DNA from: Tenrec ecaudatus
Lineage: Eukaryota; Chordata; Mammalia; Afrosoricida; Tenrecidae
Length of the DNA: 64,000 nucleotides
Direction: 5' to 3'
Assembly (NCBI RefSeq): GCF_050624435.1
Contig: NC_134537.1
Location: 121,695,586-121,759,585, forward strand
This document shows positions 12,918 to 24,484 of the stretch, piece by piece. The position numbers and the translations under genes were made by a program. Each line of letters starts with the position of its first letter. Position 1 is the first letter of the stretch. The notes beneath the pieces are model-generated. The model was not told where the DNA came from. It made no database searches and saw nothing but the letters and a program-made list of their open reading frames with translations.

Positions 12918-13535
12918 TGGAAACCCAAAGCCCATCTGTAGACAATTTGACATCCCCTCACAGAAGGGTCACAAGGAAGAGATGAGCCAGTCAGAGTGTA
13001 GTAGATCACCAATGAAACACACAAATTTCCTCTAGTTCTTTGGTACTTCCTTCCCCCCACTATCTTGATCTCAATTTTACCTTACAAATCAGATTAGACC
13101 AGAGCATACACTCTGCTACAGACAAGAACCTGCAACACAGGGAATCCAGGATAGATAAAATCCTCAGGGCTAACAATTAGAATAGAGATACCAGGAGGAT
13201 TAGGGAAAGGTGAGGGGAGAAAGGGGGAATTGATCAGAAGGATCAATCTAAAAACCCCTCTCAGGGAGACGAACAATGGAAAGTGGGAGAGGGGCGATGG
13301 AGGATGATGTGAGATATGGAAATAATTATCTATAACTTATCAAGGGTTCACGAGGGAGGGAGGGCAAGGGAGGGAGGGGGAAGTGAGAGCTGATATCAAG
13401 GGCTCAAGTCGAAAGAAAATGCTTTGAAAATTATGATGGCAGCATATGTGCAAATGTGCTTGACACAATTGATGAATGTATGGATTGTGACAAGAGATTT
13501 AGGAGCCCCAAATAAAAGTATTTGATTTTTTAAGT
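11405..13535 (+). mobile_element. Long L1-type 3' UTR copy (about 2.1 kb)
   Basis: This is the longest copy of the L1-type 3' end in the window. Its distal part (12350-13530) matches, in order, the inverted copies at 49314-50433 and 50450-51861: gaggaaagaactgagaggca, ggggaaatagatctatgtgc, gggtcttaaaggcttaaaga, a TG microsatellite, a G/A-rich tract, and a terminal ccaaataaaagtatttga. The proximal part (11405-12350) has a T/G-rich tract at 12020-12085 and no ORF2 similarity I can see. The 5' limit is uncertain. The start of the block and its linkage to L1 proper are inferences. Confidence 0.7.
12861..12915 (+). repeat. (TG)n microsatellite inside the L1 3' UTR
   Basis: An uninterrupted run of about 27 TG units. 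The same position in the copy at 18190-18696 is a short G/T-rich tract, so the microsatellite grew within this copy. The cysteine/valine and histidine/threonine frames over it are artefacts. Confidence 0.95.
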
Positions 13536-14497
13536 GACTACATTGGAAAAACATATATGCTTCATTTCTTACAGGTAATGGTACATTAATAGTTACTAAA
13601 ATACAATTTTCAATATCTGACAAAAAACCAGAGGGCAGTCAGTGCATCACCATTAACATTTCTTCGGTTACGCCTTTTCCGTAGAGAGGCTCTGTTGTTT
13701 TGGTTGTCGTTAGGCACCGTAAGGCCAGTTCCAACTCTTCGCGCCCCTAAACACCACAGAACAAAACACCACCTGCTCTGACGCATCCTCAAGATTCTTT
13801 TTACGTTTGAGGCCATTGTGGCAGCCGCTGTCTCAAATCCGTCTTATCAAGGGTCTTCCTCCTTTTCACTTTCTGATAAGATGTCCAAGCTTCAGTCTTG
13901 CCATTCTGGCTTTTTTGGAGCATCTTGGCTGTGCTTCTTCCAAGGCAGGTGTGTTTGTTCGTTCAGCAGCCTGTGGTACTTTCAAGATGCTTAGCCAGCA
14001 CTATAGTTCAAATGCATCCATTCTTCTTGGGTTTTCCTTATTCAATCCAACTTTCACATGCATATGAGGCTATTGAATATACCCTGGCTTGGATCAGGCA
14101 CACATTAGCCCTTAAAGTAACATCTTTGCTTTTTAACACTTTCCAGAGGCATAATACAGTGGATTTATCCAAACCAGTTCATTTGATCTCTTGACTGCTG
14201 CTTCTACAATCATTGATTGTGAATCCAAGCAAGAGGAAATCCTTGACAATTCAATCTGCTGTGAGGAATTTTTTTCCTTTATATTAAGTCATAATCTGTA
14301 TTGAAAGTTGTAGTCTTTGATTTCATCAGCAAATGCTTCATGTACTCTTCACTTTAAGCAGGCAAGGTTGAATCATCTGCATAACATAGTTTGTTAATTA
14401 ACCTTCCTCCAAACCTGATGAAGAATATTCTTTTCCACACAGTGTAGCTTCTCAGCTTATTTGCTCAGCATACAGATTTTAAACCATTATGATAGGG

Positions 14498-15020
14498 TTC
14501 ATGTCCACGTGGATGGACCAAGATACCCCATCATATGATATAACATAGCGTATGTGGTCAACGCCAGGATGAGATCTTCTGAGAAGCAGCCAAGAAAAAC
14601 TTACTTATTCTGGTAACAACCTTGCTATGACTGAGGGAGGTTTCATTCAGGGTATGAAATGCTCAGCATAAATGGTCAATGTGTGGAAGTTCGTGCATTT
14701 CTACTGCTGGATTTGGATCCTGCCTCTGCTCATCAACCTCCTGTTATATCCCCTGGGATCTAACCATGGATACATTTGGCTGATCTCAGATTAATTAAGC
14801 GCTGCACCCTTCAGCCAATGGTCTTCCTGCTTCATCGTCCTGCTTCCTGTTCATCAGCCCCTGGAGTCACAGGAGTCAGGAGACACCTTCAGCCTACATC
14901 TGAACCATAGACTTGAAGTGGGTTGGACTTATCCACTTCGACAACTGTCAGAACCATTTCTTGATATGAATCTCTTTCTTTGTGCCTACATATACAAGTG
15001 TCACTGGTTTTGCTTCTCTA
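14498..15020 (+). repeat. Probable LTR-like insertion within the RTE copy
   Basis: RTE similarity stops near gatagggt and resumes at gcagtctagtattccctt. The intervening 520 bases end in ggttttgcttctctaggga, which resembles ERVL/MLT2-type LTR ends. A 5-base taggg occurs at both borders (14493-14497 and 15019-15023) and could be a TSD, but the expected TG...CA termini are not evident. Low confidence on class. Confidence 0.4.
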
Positions 15021-15357
15021 GGGAATGCAGTCTAGTATTCCCTTGTTTGGTTCAAACAACTGGCTCTTGATCCATGTATTGGTTCATCATAAGCACAATG
15101 AGGTGTTCTGGAATTTCCTTTCTTCTCAATGCGATCCATAGTTAGTTAGGATCCACGTTCTGAAATACCATTGTATAATCAATAAAGCACAAGTAAGTAT
15201 TTTTAATGACATTCCCTCCTTTCAACCAAGATCCATCTGACATTAGCAAAGATATTCTCTTCTGAATCAAGCCTAAAACTGTGGAATCTTCCTGTTAACA
15301 TACTGCTGCAACCATTGTTGACTGATCTGCAGCAATATTTTACTTGCCTATATTAAT

Positions 15358-15569
15358 AAGGAGCCCCGGTGATATAGTACTTATGGGTGGGGCTGCCAAC
15401 TGCAAGGTCAGCAGTTCAAACCCATGAGAGGTTCAATGGGAGAAAGATGGAGTTTTCTCTTCCTGTAAAGAGATGGGGTCGCGGACACTCAGAGGGGCTT
15501 CTATCCTGTCTTATGGGGCCACTTGGAGTCAGTATCAAATCCATGGCAGTGAGTTTGGTTTTGACTGTA
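15358..15569 (+). repeat. AfroSINE-type SINE inserted in RTE
   Basis: A nearly full-length copy: head ggagccccggtgatatagta, B-box-like region aggtcagcagttcaaaccca, middle gggagaaagatggagttttc, and tail agtcagtatcaaatccatgg followed by tgagtttggtttt. It splits the minus-strand RTE, so it is younger than that copy. Confidence 0.85.
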
Positions 15570-15830
15570 TTCATGATATTATTTGATAATTTCTGCATAC
15601 TAGGGGATCAACTTTCTTTGTAAGGATACAAATGTGGATCTCCTCCAGTTGGTTGGTCAGGTAAATGTCTTCCAAGTCTCTTGGCATAAAGTATTTAGTG
15701 TGTGATTTTAGTGCTGCGTCATTGTGTTGAAACATTTCAATTGGCATTATGTCAATTCCCAGACTGATGTTTTTTAGTTAATGCTTTCAATGCTAATGTC
15801 TTCAGGTCTACGTAAAGGTACACAATTATA

Positions 15831-16879
15831 TTTGTTATGCAAATTGTCATTTTCCTTTTTTATTAAGCTACACTAAAATATGCATATAAGCTAGCTAATC
15901 ATTTTAATAAAAAGAAAAATAAGTCAGAAGTGCACAATTGTTCATCTTGAAACTAGAGAAAGGATGACAACACCATGAATGTTTATGATTTTAAAATAGA
16001 ATAAGTGTCTGTCTAAATATTTGAGCAGGACTCAAATCTTGTTAACCTTGTTAACAAAATCTTTAAAACTGGTATATGTATAGTTTATTAAGTTATATTA
16101 CTGGGGAAAGTCATATTACACATGCAGTGATAGATAACTGATTTTCTTGAGTGCAGCGGTGGCAGGCCCAAATGGAGTAATCAGAACAAAATAGTTCAAA
16201 TGCAGATCTACCTGACCACTCCACTCTGTTGATGGCTTGTCCAGAATTACTTATTAATTTTCAAAATTCTATGATGTAACTACTCTTATCCTCACTTAAC
16301 AGAAAAAGAAACTGAGGTCTACATGTTAAATAACAGCAGATATTTAATAAATGGATGAAATAAGCTTCAAATCAGGTTCTAGCTCTCAAATCTTTGCACA
16401 GATAATAGACATTTTGTCATTGGGCAGCATAAGGTACAGATTTGCTTAATAGTAATTTTATTCATGTTAAATGATTAAAAATGACTCTTGAAAATGTTCT
16501 CAAAATTCAGTTTGGGTACACTAAAGGGTAGTATCTTGGTTCTCGTGGACTTGTTTTAATTTTCTTCAAATTCAAATTGAACTTCTACATGTGCAATTGC
16601 CAGTTTATTCCACAGTCAACCCCTGGCCTTGTTTTGGTAGAAGATAGTGAGATTCTCTATTGTCTCTTCCTACAGGTGGAGTCAATTTGATTCCTGTCTA
16701 TCCCATCTGACAAAGACCAATTGCATGGTCGCTATTTAGGTTGTAAAAAATATAAAAGGTATTTGAGGTGATGGCATTTGTCTTGCAAAATTATATCACG
16801 TGATTTCCAGCTTGGTTTCTATCATTAAAGCTATGGTTTTCAATTACCGTTCCTTCCTCAAATAAATTTGAATCATTGA
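15831..16879. other. Unassigned AT-rich sequence
   Basis: No gene is recognised. A block at 16520-16600 (gtagtatcttggttctcgtg) shares a diverged match with 31025-31060 and may be an unnamed ancient repeat. Confidence 0.4.
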
Positions 16880-18185
16880 GCGTTGACAACATAGGACCTG
16901 ATGAACTGTGGGACGACATCCAGACTGTCATGCAAACCTGAAGAAAGTAGAAGGTCATCGAAAAGAAAGAAAGGATCAAATGACATCAAAAGCCACTCTG
17001 AAACGTGCTTTCACAGCCAGAGCAGCCAAAGCCAATGGAAGAAATGATGAAGTAAAAGTGCTGAGCAGAAAATTTCAAACAGCAGTGGAGCAAACCAAGC
17101 AATGATATAATTAAATGTGTGAAATTTGTAGTTGGAAGAACAAAAAGAAAGAACACAAAGTATATATCAACTTGGAAGAATGGAAGAAAAATTCAGGCCT
17201 TGAGTTGTATTACTGAAAGATTCTGTGGGCAAAATATTGAACCATGAAGGGAATCTCCAAAGAAGATGAAAGGAATGCATAAATTCAGCCTACCAGAAAG
17301 ATCTGGTTGACATTCAAGAGGTAGCATGTGATCAAGGACTGATGTATTGAAGGATGAAGGCCAAGTCGCACTAAAGGCATAAGGAAAAGTAAGGTTTCAG
17401 GAATTGACCCCAAAAAAATCAAATAAGCACTCACTTGCCAATGCTAAGAAATTTGAATGACCTGGCTAACTAGCTGAAAAAGATCCATATTTGTACCCCT
17501 TCCAAAGAAAGATGACCCAACAGAATTAGAAAGTTATCAAGTAAAAACAGTAATATCACATGCAAGTAAAGTTTTGCTGAAGATCATTCACTACAGCAGT
17601 TCATGGGCTGCCCCAAAATTCAAGCTTGATTCAGTAGAGGACATGGGAGGAGGGATATCATTGCTGATATCAGATGAATCTTAGCTCAAATCAGAGAATT
17701 CCAGAAAAATATTCACGTGTGGTTTTTTAAATTATATATAAATATACTTATAAAGATAGATATATAATTCAAGAAATGAACCATTAAATTATATACAGAT
17801 AGATAATACAAGAAATTAACAGTTAAATTACATAGCAGTGAGACACTAGCAGTCCTTCAAGGCTTGAGAGCTGCCAGTTGCCAGTTCCCTTCTGTAGAGA
17901 GAGCTGAGCTATATATATATATATATATCCAGGCAGCAAACAGCAAGGCCAGTCCCCAACTGTCATCAACTGTCAGTCCCCAGCTCCAGAGATGAACATT
18001 CCAATCGTGTGGGCTTAAAGGGACTCACGTGTGTTTTATTGACTAGGCAGTCACTTTGCCGTGTGTATGGACAGCACAGAGAAGAATGGGGACTCCAGAA
18101 CACACTTCTGCTCATGTAGAAACTGTACATGGACCAAAAGGTAGTAGTTTGAAAAGACAAGTAGAGACTGAGTAGTTAAAAATCG
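16880..18185 (+). mobile_element. RTE/BovB LINE, 5'-middle portion, interrupted
   Basis: It starts in the region between endonuclease and RT (gacgacatccagactgtcat) and continues through the linker and the first part of the RT domain (aagatccatatttgtacccc, ggagggatatcattgctgat). It ends near attaaaaatcgggaaaggcg, where an L1 3' fragment begins. The frame at 16908-17105 is a remnant of the linker region. The copy is split at 17722-18024 by an unidentified element. Confidence 0.78.
17722..18024. mobile_element. Unidentified 303-bp insertion with 9-bp TSD
   Basis: The RTE sequence is cleanly interrupted. The 9-mer tcacgtgtg is at 17713-17721 on the left and 18025-18033 on the right, and RTE similarity resumes directly after it. 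The insert begins gttttttaaattatatataa, so it may be a minus-oriented retroposon with its A tail on the left. It contains a (TA)n run near 17911-17930 and ends in gggcttaaaggga. It matches no family I recognise and no other segment of this window. Confidence 0.72.
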
Positions 18186-18189
18186 GGAA

Positions 18190-18696
18190 AGGCGCAACAC
18201 ATTTGCTGAAGATAAAATGGGTGCATACGTAAATGTGGAGAAGAAAGCTGATGGTGCCCAGCTATCAAAAGATATAGCACCTGGGGTCTTAAAGGCTTGA
18301 AGATAAACAAGCGGCCATCTAGCTGAGAAGCAGCAAAAGCCACATGGGAGAAGCACACCAGCGCATGCGATCATGAGGTGTCGAGGGGATCAGATTTCAA
18401 GGCATCTAAGACCCAGAACAAAATCATACCCAAGGTGAATGGGGCAGTTGGGGTGAGGGGGTGGTGGTGGAAGCATGGAGTGGAGACCCAATGCCCATCT
18501 GCAGACAATTGGACATCCCCCTACAGAGGGATCACAAGGAAGAAATGAGTCAGTCAGGGTGCAGTATAGCACCGTTGAAACACACAACTTCCCCCACAAT
18601 CTTGACCTCAGTTCTACCTTACAAATTGGATTAGACTCGAATATGCACACTGCTACAGACAAGAGCCCACAACACAGAGAATCTATGATAGATAAA
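18190..18696 (+). mobile_element. L1 3' UTR fragment inserted between RTE copies
   Basis: It shares, in order, agctatcaaaagatatagca, gggtcttaaaggcttgaaga, ttggacatccccctacagag and ctgctacagacaagagccca with the long copy at 12640-13130. Both ends are truncated: there is no G/A-rich tract and no AATAAA or A tail. Confidence 0.78.
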
Positions 18697-18764
18697 CCAA
18701 CTAACTGGAAATCCGCATTTGTACTCATTTCCAACTAACTGGAAATCGGCATTTGTACTCATGC
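18697..18764 (+). repeat. 34-bp tandem duplication at RTE 5' border
   Basis: Two adjacent 34-base units, 18697-18730 and 18731-18764, both begin ccaactaactggaaatc and differ at three positions. They lie exactly at the change from L1 3' sequence to RTE sequence. Confidence 0.9.
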
Positions 18765-20095
18765 TAAAGAAATGTGACCCAACAGAATGCTCAAACTATA
18801 CAATCATCTCACTGATATCACATGCCAGTAACATTTTGCTGAAGATCATCTAACGATGGTTGCAGCAGGACATTGACAGGGAGCTGCCAGAGGTTCAGGT
18901 CACATTCAGAGAAGGATGTGGAACAAGGGGTAGCATTGCTGGTGTCAAATGGACCTTGGCTCAAAGCAAAAAAAAATACCAGAAAGATGTTTGCTTGTGT
19001 TTTGTTGACTATGTGATGGCCTTCGACTGTGTGGACCATAAAAACTATGGGAAATCTTGAGAAGAATGTACATTCCAAAACAAATTATTGTACTTGTGGG
19101 GAACTTGTATATGGATTAAGAGGCAGTTGTGCGAACAGAACAAGGGAATAATTCATGGTTTAAAATTAAGAAAGGTGTGCATCAGAGTTATATCCCCACA
19201 CCATACTTATTCAATCTGTATGCTGAGCAAATAATCAGAGAAGCTGACTTATATGAAGAATGTGGCATCAGGATCAGAGAAATGCTTACTAATAGTCTGT
19301 GATATGCAGATGACACAATCTGGCTTGCTGACAGTGAGGAGGACTTGAAGCACTTGCTGATGAAGATCAAGGATTCTAGCCTACAGTATAGATAACAACA
19401 CAATGTCAAGAAGACCAAAATCCTCGCAGACTGGACCATTAGGTTACATCATGATCAATGGGGAAAAGGTTGAAGTTATCAAGGATTTTGTCTTGCTCGG
19501 ATCCACAATCAATCTCCTGGAAACAAGAGCCAAGAGAGCAAAAGACGTGTTTCATTCAATAAATCTGTTGCACGAGACCTCTTTAGAGTTTTGAAAAGCA
19601 AGGATGTTACTTTGCGACTAGGACGTACTTGACCTAAGTCATGGTATTTTCCATCACCTCATATACCATGTGAAATTGGACATTAAATAAGGACGACTGA
19701 AGAAGAATCTCTGCATTTGAATGATGGTGCTGGTGAAGAATATTGGCAGTGCCTTGGACCGCCAAATACACATACATATACATATAGATACGCGTATGCA
19801 TATGCATATATCTGTCTTGGAAGAAATACCGTTTGAATGTTCCTTAGAAGCAACGATAGTGAAATTTGTCTCACATACTTAGAACTTGTTATCATTAGAG
19901 ATCAGGCCCTGGGAAACATCATGTTTGCTAAAGTGGAGGGGCAGCAAAAAAGAGGAAGATTCTTGAGATGGATCGGCACAGTGACTACAGTTACAAGCTC
20001 AAACATAACAAGAGTCATGAAGATGTTACAGGACCAGGCAACATTTTTTTCCTGTTTTTCATTGGGTTGCTATCAGTTAGCACCAACTTAATAAA
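18697..20095 (+). mobile_element. RTE/BovB LINE, RT domain to 3' end
   Basis: The copy starts in the RT N-terminal part and keeps the order to the 3' tail (ggttgctatcagttagcacc near 20080). The RT catalytic motif YADD is still readable at 19303-19314. Around it are remnants such as CFVDYVMAFDCVDHKNYGKS near 18995-19060. Frameshifts and stops break the frame many times. It overlaps in consensus position with the previous copy (16880-18185), so the two are separate insertions. A 34-base direct repeat marks its 5' border. Confidence 0.82.
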
Positions 20096-20274
20096 TTGAG
20101 CTAAATGTGAAAATTTTTCAGGTATTATGTAATCATGTAGGGAAATGGAAAAAGCTATTCTTTGGATAATTAAAGAAAAATATGTCCTTTACCTACATTA
20201 ACTAGATTCATTGATAAGAGTTTCCAGATAATTAACTCAATTTCTTTTTCTATTATGTAGAAAACTAAAATTTA

Positions 20275-20443
20275 TACCCTGCGCCGTACGTTGACTCTGA
20301 CGTACAGCACCCTGTAGGACAGAGTAGAACTACCCCATCAGTTACCCAAGATGCTAAACCTTTAAGAAAGCCGATTACCACATAGTTTCCCACTGGCTGC
20401 TGGTGGGTTAGAGCACTTAACCATTGCACTGTATGGCCCCTGT
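20275..20443 (-). repeat. AfroSINE-type SINE, diverged
   Basis: The reversed tail and middle read caccctgtaggacagagtag and aactaccccatcagttaccc. The reversed head ends near gcactgtatggcccctg. Divergence is higher than in the neighbouring copy at 20688. Confidence 0.7.
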
Positions 20444-20687
20444 TTCCTATAGCAAGGGAGTTTAAATCAATTGTATCTAGCTTTTTCAGTGGCAAGATGT
20501 CCCAAAATAATCACTATGCCTATCAAGAAGAATTCATTCTGAAATAAACCAGTTACCAATTCTGTAGAAAAAAGAAAAACACTAAATTGTTTTTGGTAGG
20601 GTTGTTCTTCTTTTTAAGAAGCAAATAAGGCCCTGTCAAACAAACTAAACATATAAATATAATTGTGTGACTCTAGAGGCACAATAA

Positions 20688-20890
20688 GGAGCACTGTGGC
20701 TTGGATGCGGGTTGGGCTTCTAACCACAAGGTCGGCAGTTAAAATCCACCAGCTACTCCATGGGAGAAAGAGGATCCTCTTTGCTTACATAAAAATGTAC
20801 AACCTCTGAAACTGCCAGATAGCCCCTGTCCTCTGGGATCACTATTTATCGTAATGGACGTGGTGGCAGTGACTTTGGTCTTTTGAGGCA
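20688..20890 (+). repeat. AfroSINE-type SINE
   Basis: Head ggagcactgtggcttggatg, B-box region aaggtcggcagttaaaatcc, middle catgggagaaagaggatcct, and tail ggtggcagtgactttggtc. It is nearly full length. Confidence 0.8.
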
Positions 20891-21265
20891 GGTTGAAGAT
20901 AAAAATCTCCATAAATTTCCCTGGAAACTTCACTTTTACATATTCCTTGATTTATCAGTTGACCAACCTAAGTCTGTCCTGTTCTTTTCTCAAGGTTTCT
21001 AAAGCAAGAACCAAAAACTCCTATTGCCTCTATTCTTCTCGACTGTCCTTGTTAACATACAACCCAATGCCTCACCTCCAAACGGTACCTCATTTTCCCA
21101 CCATCATCGAGAGTAATCACAACACCACTGCATACTAGGAGTTACCATATCCAAACATACCACCAGCAATGGTGGTCTCATCACCATCTGACCAATAAAT
21201 AATCTAGTTCTTGATGCCCATTCTAAGGATCTGAATTCTAGAGCCATTTCAGGTGCGAACGCCAG
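20891..21265. other. Unassigned sequence
   Basis: No gene or repeat is recognised between the SINE and the solo LTR. Confidence 0.4.
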
Positions 21266-21270
21266 AAGGC

Positions 21271-21819
21271 TGTGGTAGTTAGATAATCGTTTGTCAATTT
21301 GAGAGGGTTAAGAGTGAAGACGTGGAGTCCAACCTGTCAATCAGGTCATTGCCAATGAGGCCTCTGTGTGGGCATGGCCTGCTCCTGAGAATTCTGGGAA
21401 CTCCTGTCTTCCTCCTCGGAGGCAGGAGACACTCTCTATCTCTGCTTAGTCTCTGTGAGACATCCTCGTTGACAAACCACATGGAGACAGGCTGATGGCA
21501 GCCAGAGCCTCGGAGCTGGAGAAGCCACATGGAGACCCCTGCCAGCATGAGATGCTTAAAACACCATTGGATCCATAAGACTTCCCATCCACTGGCCTGT
21601 GAGCTTCCTGTATTCAGCATAATTGCATGCGTTTCATGAGTCTGAAGAGGAATTTATAGCTTGGTATTGGACATATGGGCTAATATTGGACTTATGGACT
21701 TGATCCAGACTGGGCTGGAATGTTTTCTCTATATTCAATCGCTCTTGTATATCAACCTTTCTTGTACACACATGAGTGTGCCTATAAGTTTGTTTCTCTA
21801 GTCTACTCGGACTAACACA
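21271..21819 (+). mobile_element. Solo LTR, ERVL-type, with 5-bp TSD
   Basis: A 549-base unit beginning tgtggtagttagataatcgt and ending ctactcggactaacaca, giving the TG...CA termini of an LTR. The 5-mer aaggc flanks it at 21266-21270 and 21820-21824. No internal retroviral sequence adjoins it, so it is a solo LTR. The same family occurs at 33547-34038, 35614-36085 and (minus strand) 60485-61010. Assignment to ERVL/MaLR is from end sequences and the 5-bp duplication. Confidence 0.8.
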
Positions 21820-21824
21820 AAGGC

Positions 21825-22179
21825 TTTAATGTAGTTGATTTATTTCAGGGAATTGATAGTAGGAAGCAGGTGATGAGGATTGGGGCAAGTGAAACAAGAA
21901 AGAGGAGAGAGTTTATACACATTTCAGGGTCTAACTGGTCAAGATGGATGGCAATTGAGGCTGATGAGACCTTCCAATGAGTCATGTATACAGCACTGAG
22001 GAACAGAAAGGCTCCCTGTTTGACATGCTGAGTGTGAAGGAGCAGTGGGACTCTCATTGGTCAAGCAGAGATACAAGCTCAGAGCTTGAGTGACTTGGGA
22101 AACTCACAGCACCTAGAGGCGTGTACGGAAAACTCTTTGAGACATTGAACACAGGAGTTGTAGAAACAGATGTGGTCTA
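21825..22179. other. Unassigned sequence
   Basis: No gene or repeat is recognised. Confidence 0.35.
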
Positions 22180-22296
22180 ACCAGCTGTCTCATAGGATTG
22201 TTATAAAGATTATAAATACTAATTACTGGATGATAGCTAATACACCATACATAGTTCCTGGAACCTAATAAGCATTCAGTGAATATTGTTGATGAA
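22180..22296 (+). repeat. MIR SINE, 3' part
   Basis: The blocks tcataggattgttataaaga, tagttcctggaacctaataa and gcattcagtgaatattgttg follow the 3' half of the mammalian-wide MIR element. Old and diverged. Confidence 0.65.
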
Positions 22297-23904
22297 ATTT
22301 AATTTTTATTATTATTATATTTATTACATCACAGTGTTAAATTTCAAACCCAGTTCTGTCAACTCCAAAGTCAGTATGTCTTAACTATGCTACCTCCTGG
22401 CTAAGGATAAATAAATTATAAAACCCATTTTCCATTCATTGTACTTTCTCTTTTGTTTATCTTTTAAAATTGTTTTAACAAAATATTTGTTTGAAGGGGC
22501 AATCAATGTCCAAGATGTTTTTGATAAACAGAAAGAGGTTAACTAAAGCTCTGTAGCCCCAACCAGGGCTTCACGTTGAAGAAAGTCAACTCTCATTCAC
22601 AGCCTCAGTGTATCTTGTGCCCCCCGTATAGTCTCTGTTTGCCAAGGAGATATTTAAAATGTCAGGATGACATATTCAAGACTCCAGGAACTCTATTCTT
22701 GAAGTCAAACATTTTCTCCGTAACCCCTATGTGGTATGTTAGTAGACAATGAAGTGACAGGAAGACACAAAATGTTGTGCTTTTGTGGCCATCACAAGAG
22801 GCATCCCAGAGCAAAGCATTTATATTTTTTAAATTTTTAAATAGCTTTGCCTGGGTCCTAGCCACCGAGGCATGGTTCCTGAAAGGCATGAAATCAGGAA
22901 TTCGAGACGCCCCAGCCAGCTGTGACATCACGAGGTAACACACCCTGAGCGTGCGCAGCTTGAGCCCCTTCCTTGCTGACAGCGCCAGCTGGCTACCATC
23001 AGGGAGCCCACTCCCCTCTCCGGGGTCTGCTGCCATTCCACCCACTGGCCCCGCTCGACTTCTCCTGAGATGCCTGCCAGTCCAAGACTTTGTAAACAAT
23101 CCCGTCAGCTTCTGTGTTCCTATGTCTGTGCTCCACAGCCTTGTTGGGGCAGATGCTTGCCTGCTTTTCTTGACATACATCTCTTGGTTGGACACTGAGG
23201 TATTGTTTCAGCCTTGCTAATGTATGTGAAACACATGGAGTTCGGTACACTGCCAGCTAGGTTATGACTTGCTTCATCTTGGTAGGCTGGGAAACAAAGC
23301 GTTTGCTGCATATGTGCATGTGTGTGTGTGTAATTTTTCTTCAAATACTAACCCACCTGCATTTTAATGAATTTCTCCTTTTGATAGCTATGCCATTTTT
23401 ATAATAATATTATGAATATCTTATTACTCATCCATAAACATTGCAGAGCCCACATGTAAACACTTTTGCCACAGACTGTTGCCAGGCAGGCCCTCCTCTA
23501 GCACCAGAAGAAAGCGGGCCGGGCGCTCAAAACCGTTCGCACTTGCTTGTGCACATATTAGGAACCTTCTCATTCGGCGGGGCCCACAAGGGGCTGCCGT
23601 GTTTGTGGGCCTCTAGTGGATCATTGGGGTCTGTGAGTGATGGGGGGGCGATCATCAAAAGGCTAAGGGAAGCAAACAGCGATGTCGATGGCCAGAGCAG
23701 TCACGCCTACGGCTTATTTTGAAATTTCGCAAATACTTGATTTTTTCTTTGCCAAGGTGCATTTTCATTTCCCTGCATTTTGCGTATGGATGTGACTGTC
23801 TCCTATTTCTTTATTTCCCAGCATATACAAGCCTGGTTTCCAGATAAAACTAAAACTACAGGGAGGTAAAATGCAGGCTGAACTTGTTAATATGCTACCA
23901 GGTG
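22297..23904. other. Unassigned; moderately GC-rich blocks, no gene shown
   Basis: This holds the longest open frame of the window (177 codons, minus strand 22662-23195). It has no domain, signal or similarity I recognise and its codons look random. The segment 22920-23060 contains tgacatcacgag, close to a CRE-like site. 23430-23720 is also GC-richer unique DNA. Confidence 0.4.
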
Positions 23905-24080
23905 CATAATGATTACAACATACACTTATAATGCTTTATGGTGTATAAGGTAATAAAATATATTACCTCGTTTATACCAAAACCTAGTCTCTGACTAGGA
24001 CAACAGTCTAATTTTACAACTGATGAGACTGAAACGCGTGAAGTTAAGAACTTGACAGGCTTTATACAGAGACTATTAGG
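23905..24080 (-). repeat. Probable MIR SINE, minus strand
   Basis: The stretch attttacaactgatgagact followed by a gtgaagttaagaacttgaca-like block resembles the reversed middle of MIR. It is diverged; the 5' limit is uncertain. Confidence 0.45.
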
Positions 24081-24484
24081 GAGAAATTCAATCAATTCTC
24101 ACTATTTCCAGGAGTTAAATTCTATAAAATAGCCATGAAGTCTGAATTATCGAATACCAAAGCATCATTCCTAGGGGAAACACAGGGTAAGGTCTCTGTG
24201 AGCCTTTGGTCACATTTTTGTCAGCCTATAGTACATAACCTTGTGTTATGTGTGTTTCTGTCTAGGGCATCTTTATACATATATATTTGACTCATTAACG
24301 GTGAAATTGAGGCCAATAAGCTAATAAGTTCTTCGTGAATGAAGCTTATCGAATGTGTTTTCCCTCACTAGGGCACATTATGGCTTCTTGTGCTGAGGAC
24401 TACAAGGTAGCACTTCCTCCAGCACACCATTTGAAACCGCGAATCACGAACAAATAACGTAAAACTGCAAAACAAAACAAACGG

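Larger units (their letters stand above)
13690..15830 (-). mobile_element. RTE/BovB LINE, long minus-strand copy, interrupted
   Basis: The reversed RTE tail starts at ggttgtcgttaggcaccgta near 13700. The element then runs back through the post-RT region (ggatccaagcaag-type block at 14220), the RT core around 14400-15300, and the palm N-terminal part to about 15830 (rc reads as the same block as 52860-53040). Many stops and frameshifts are present. It is interrupted by foreign sequence at about 14498-15020 and by a plus-strand SINE at 15358-15569. The 5' endonuclease region is not seen. Confidence 0.78.

Noticed and set aside
12839-13060. Frames of repeated His-Thr or Cys-Val
   Set aside because: Translation of a TG microsatellite.
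14493-15023. taggg at both borders read as a TSD of an LTR
   Set aside because: A 5-mer match without TG...CA ends may be coincidence, so it is not used as proof.
22662-23195. 177-codon open frame on the minus strand, the longest in the window
   Set aside because: No domain, no homology that I recognise, biased only by GC content; no sign of exons or conserved codons.
24100-24440. Segment that looks vaguely like an old DNA transposon
   Set aside because: I could not name a family or find terminal repeats.
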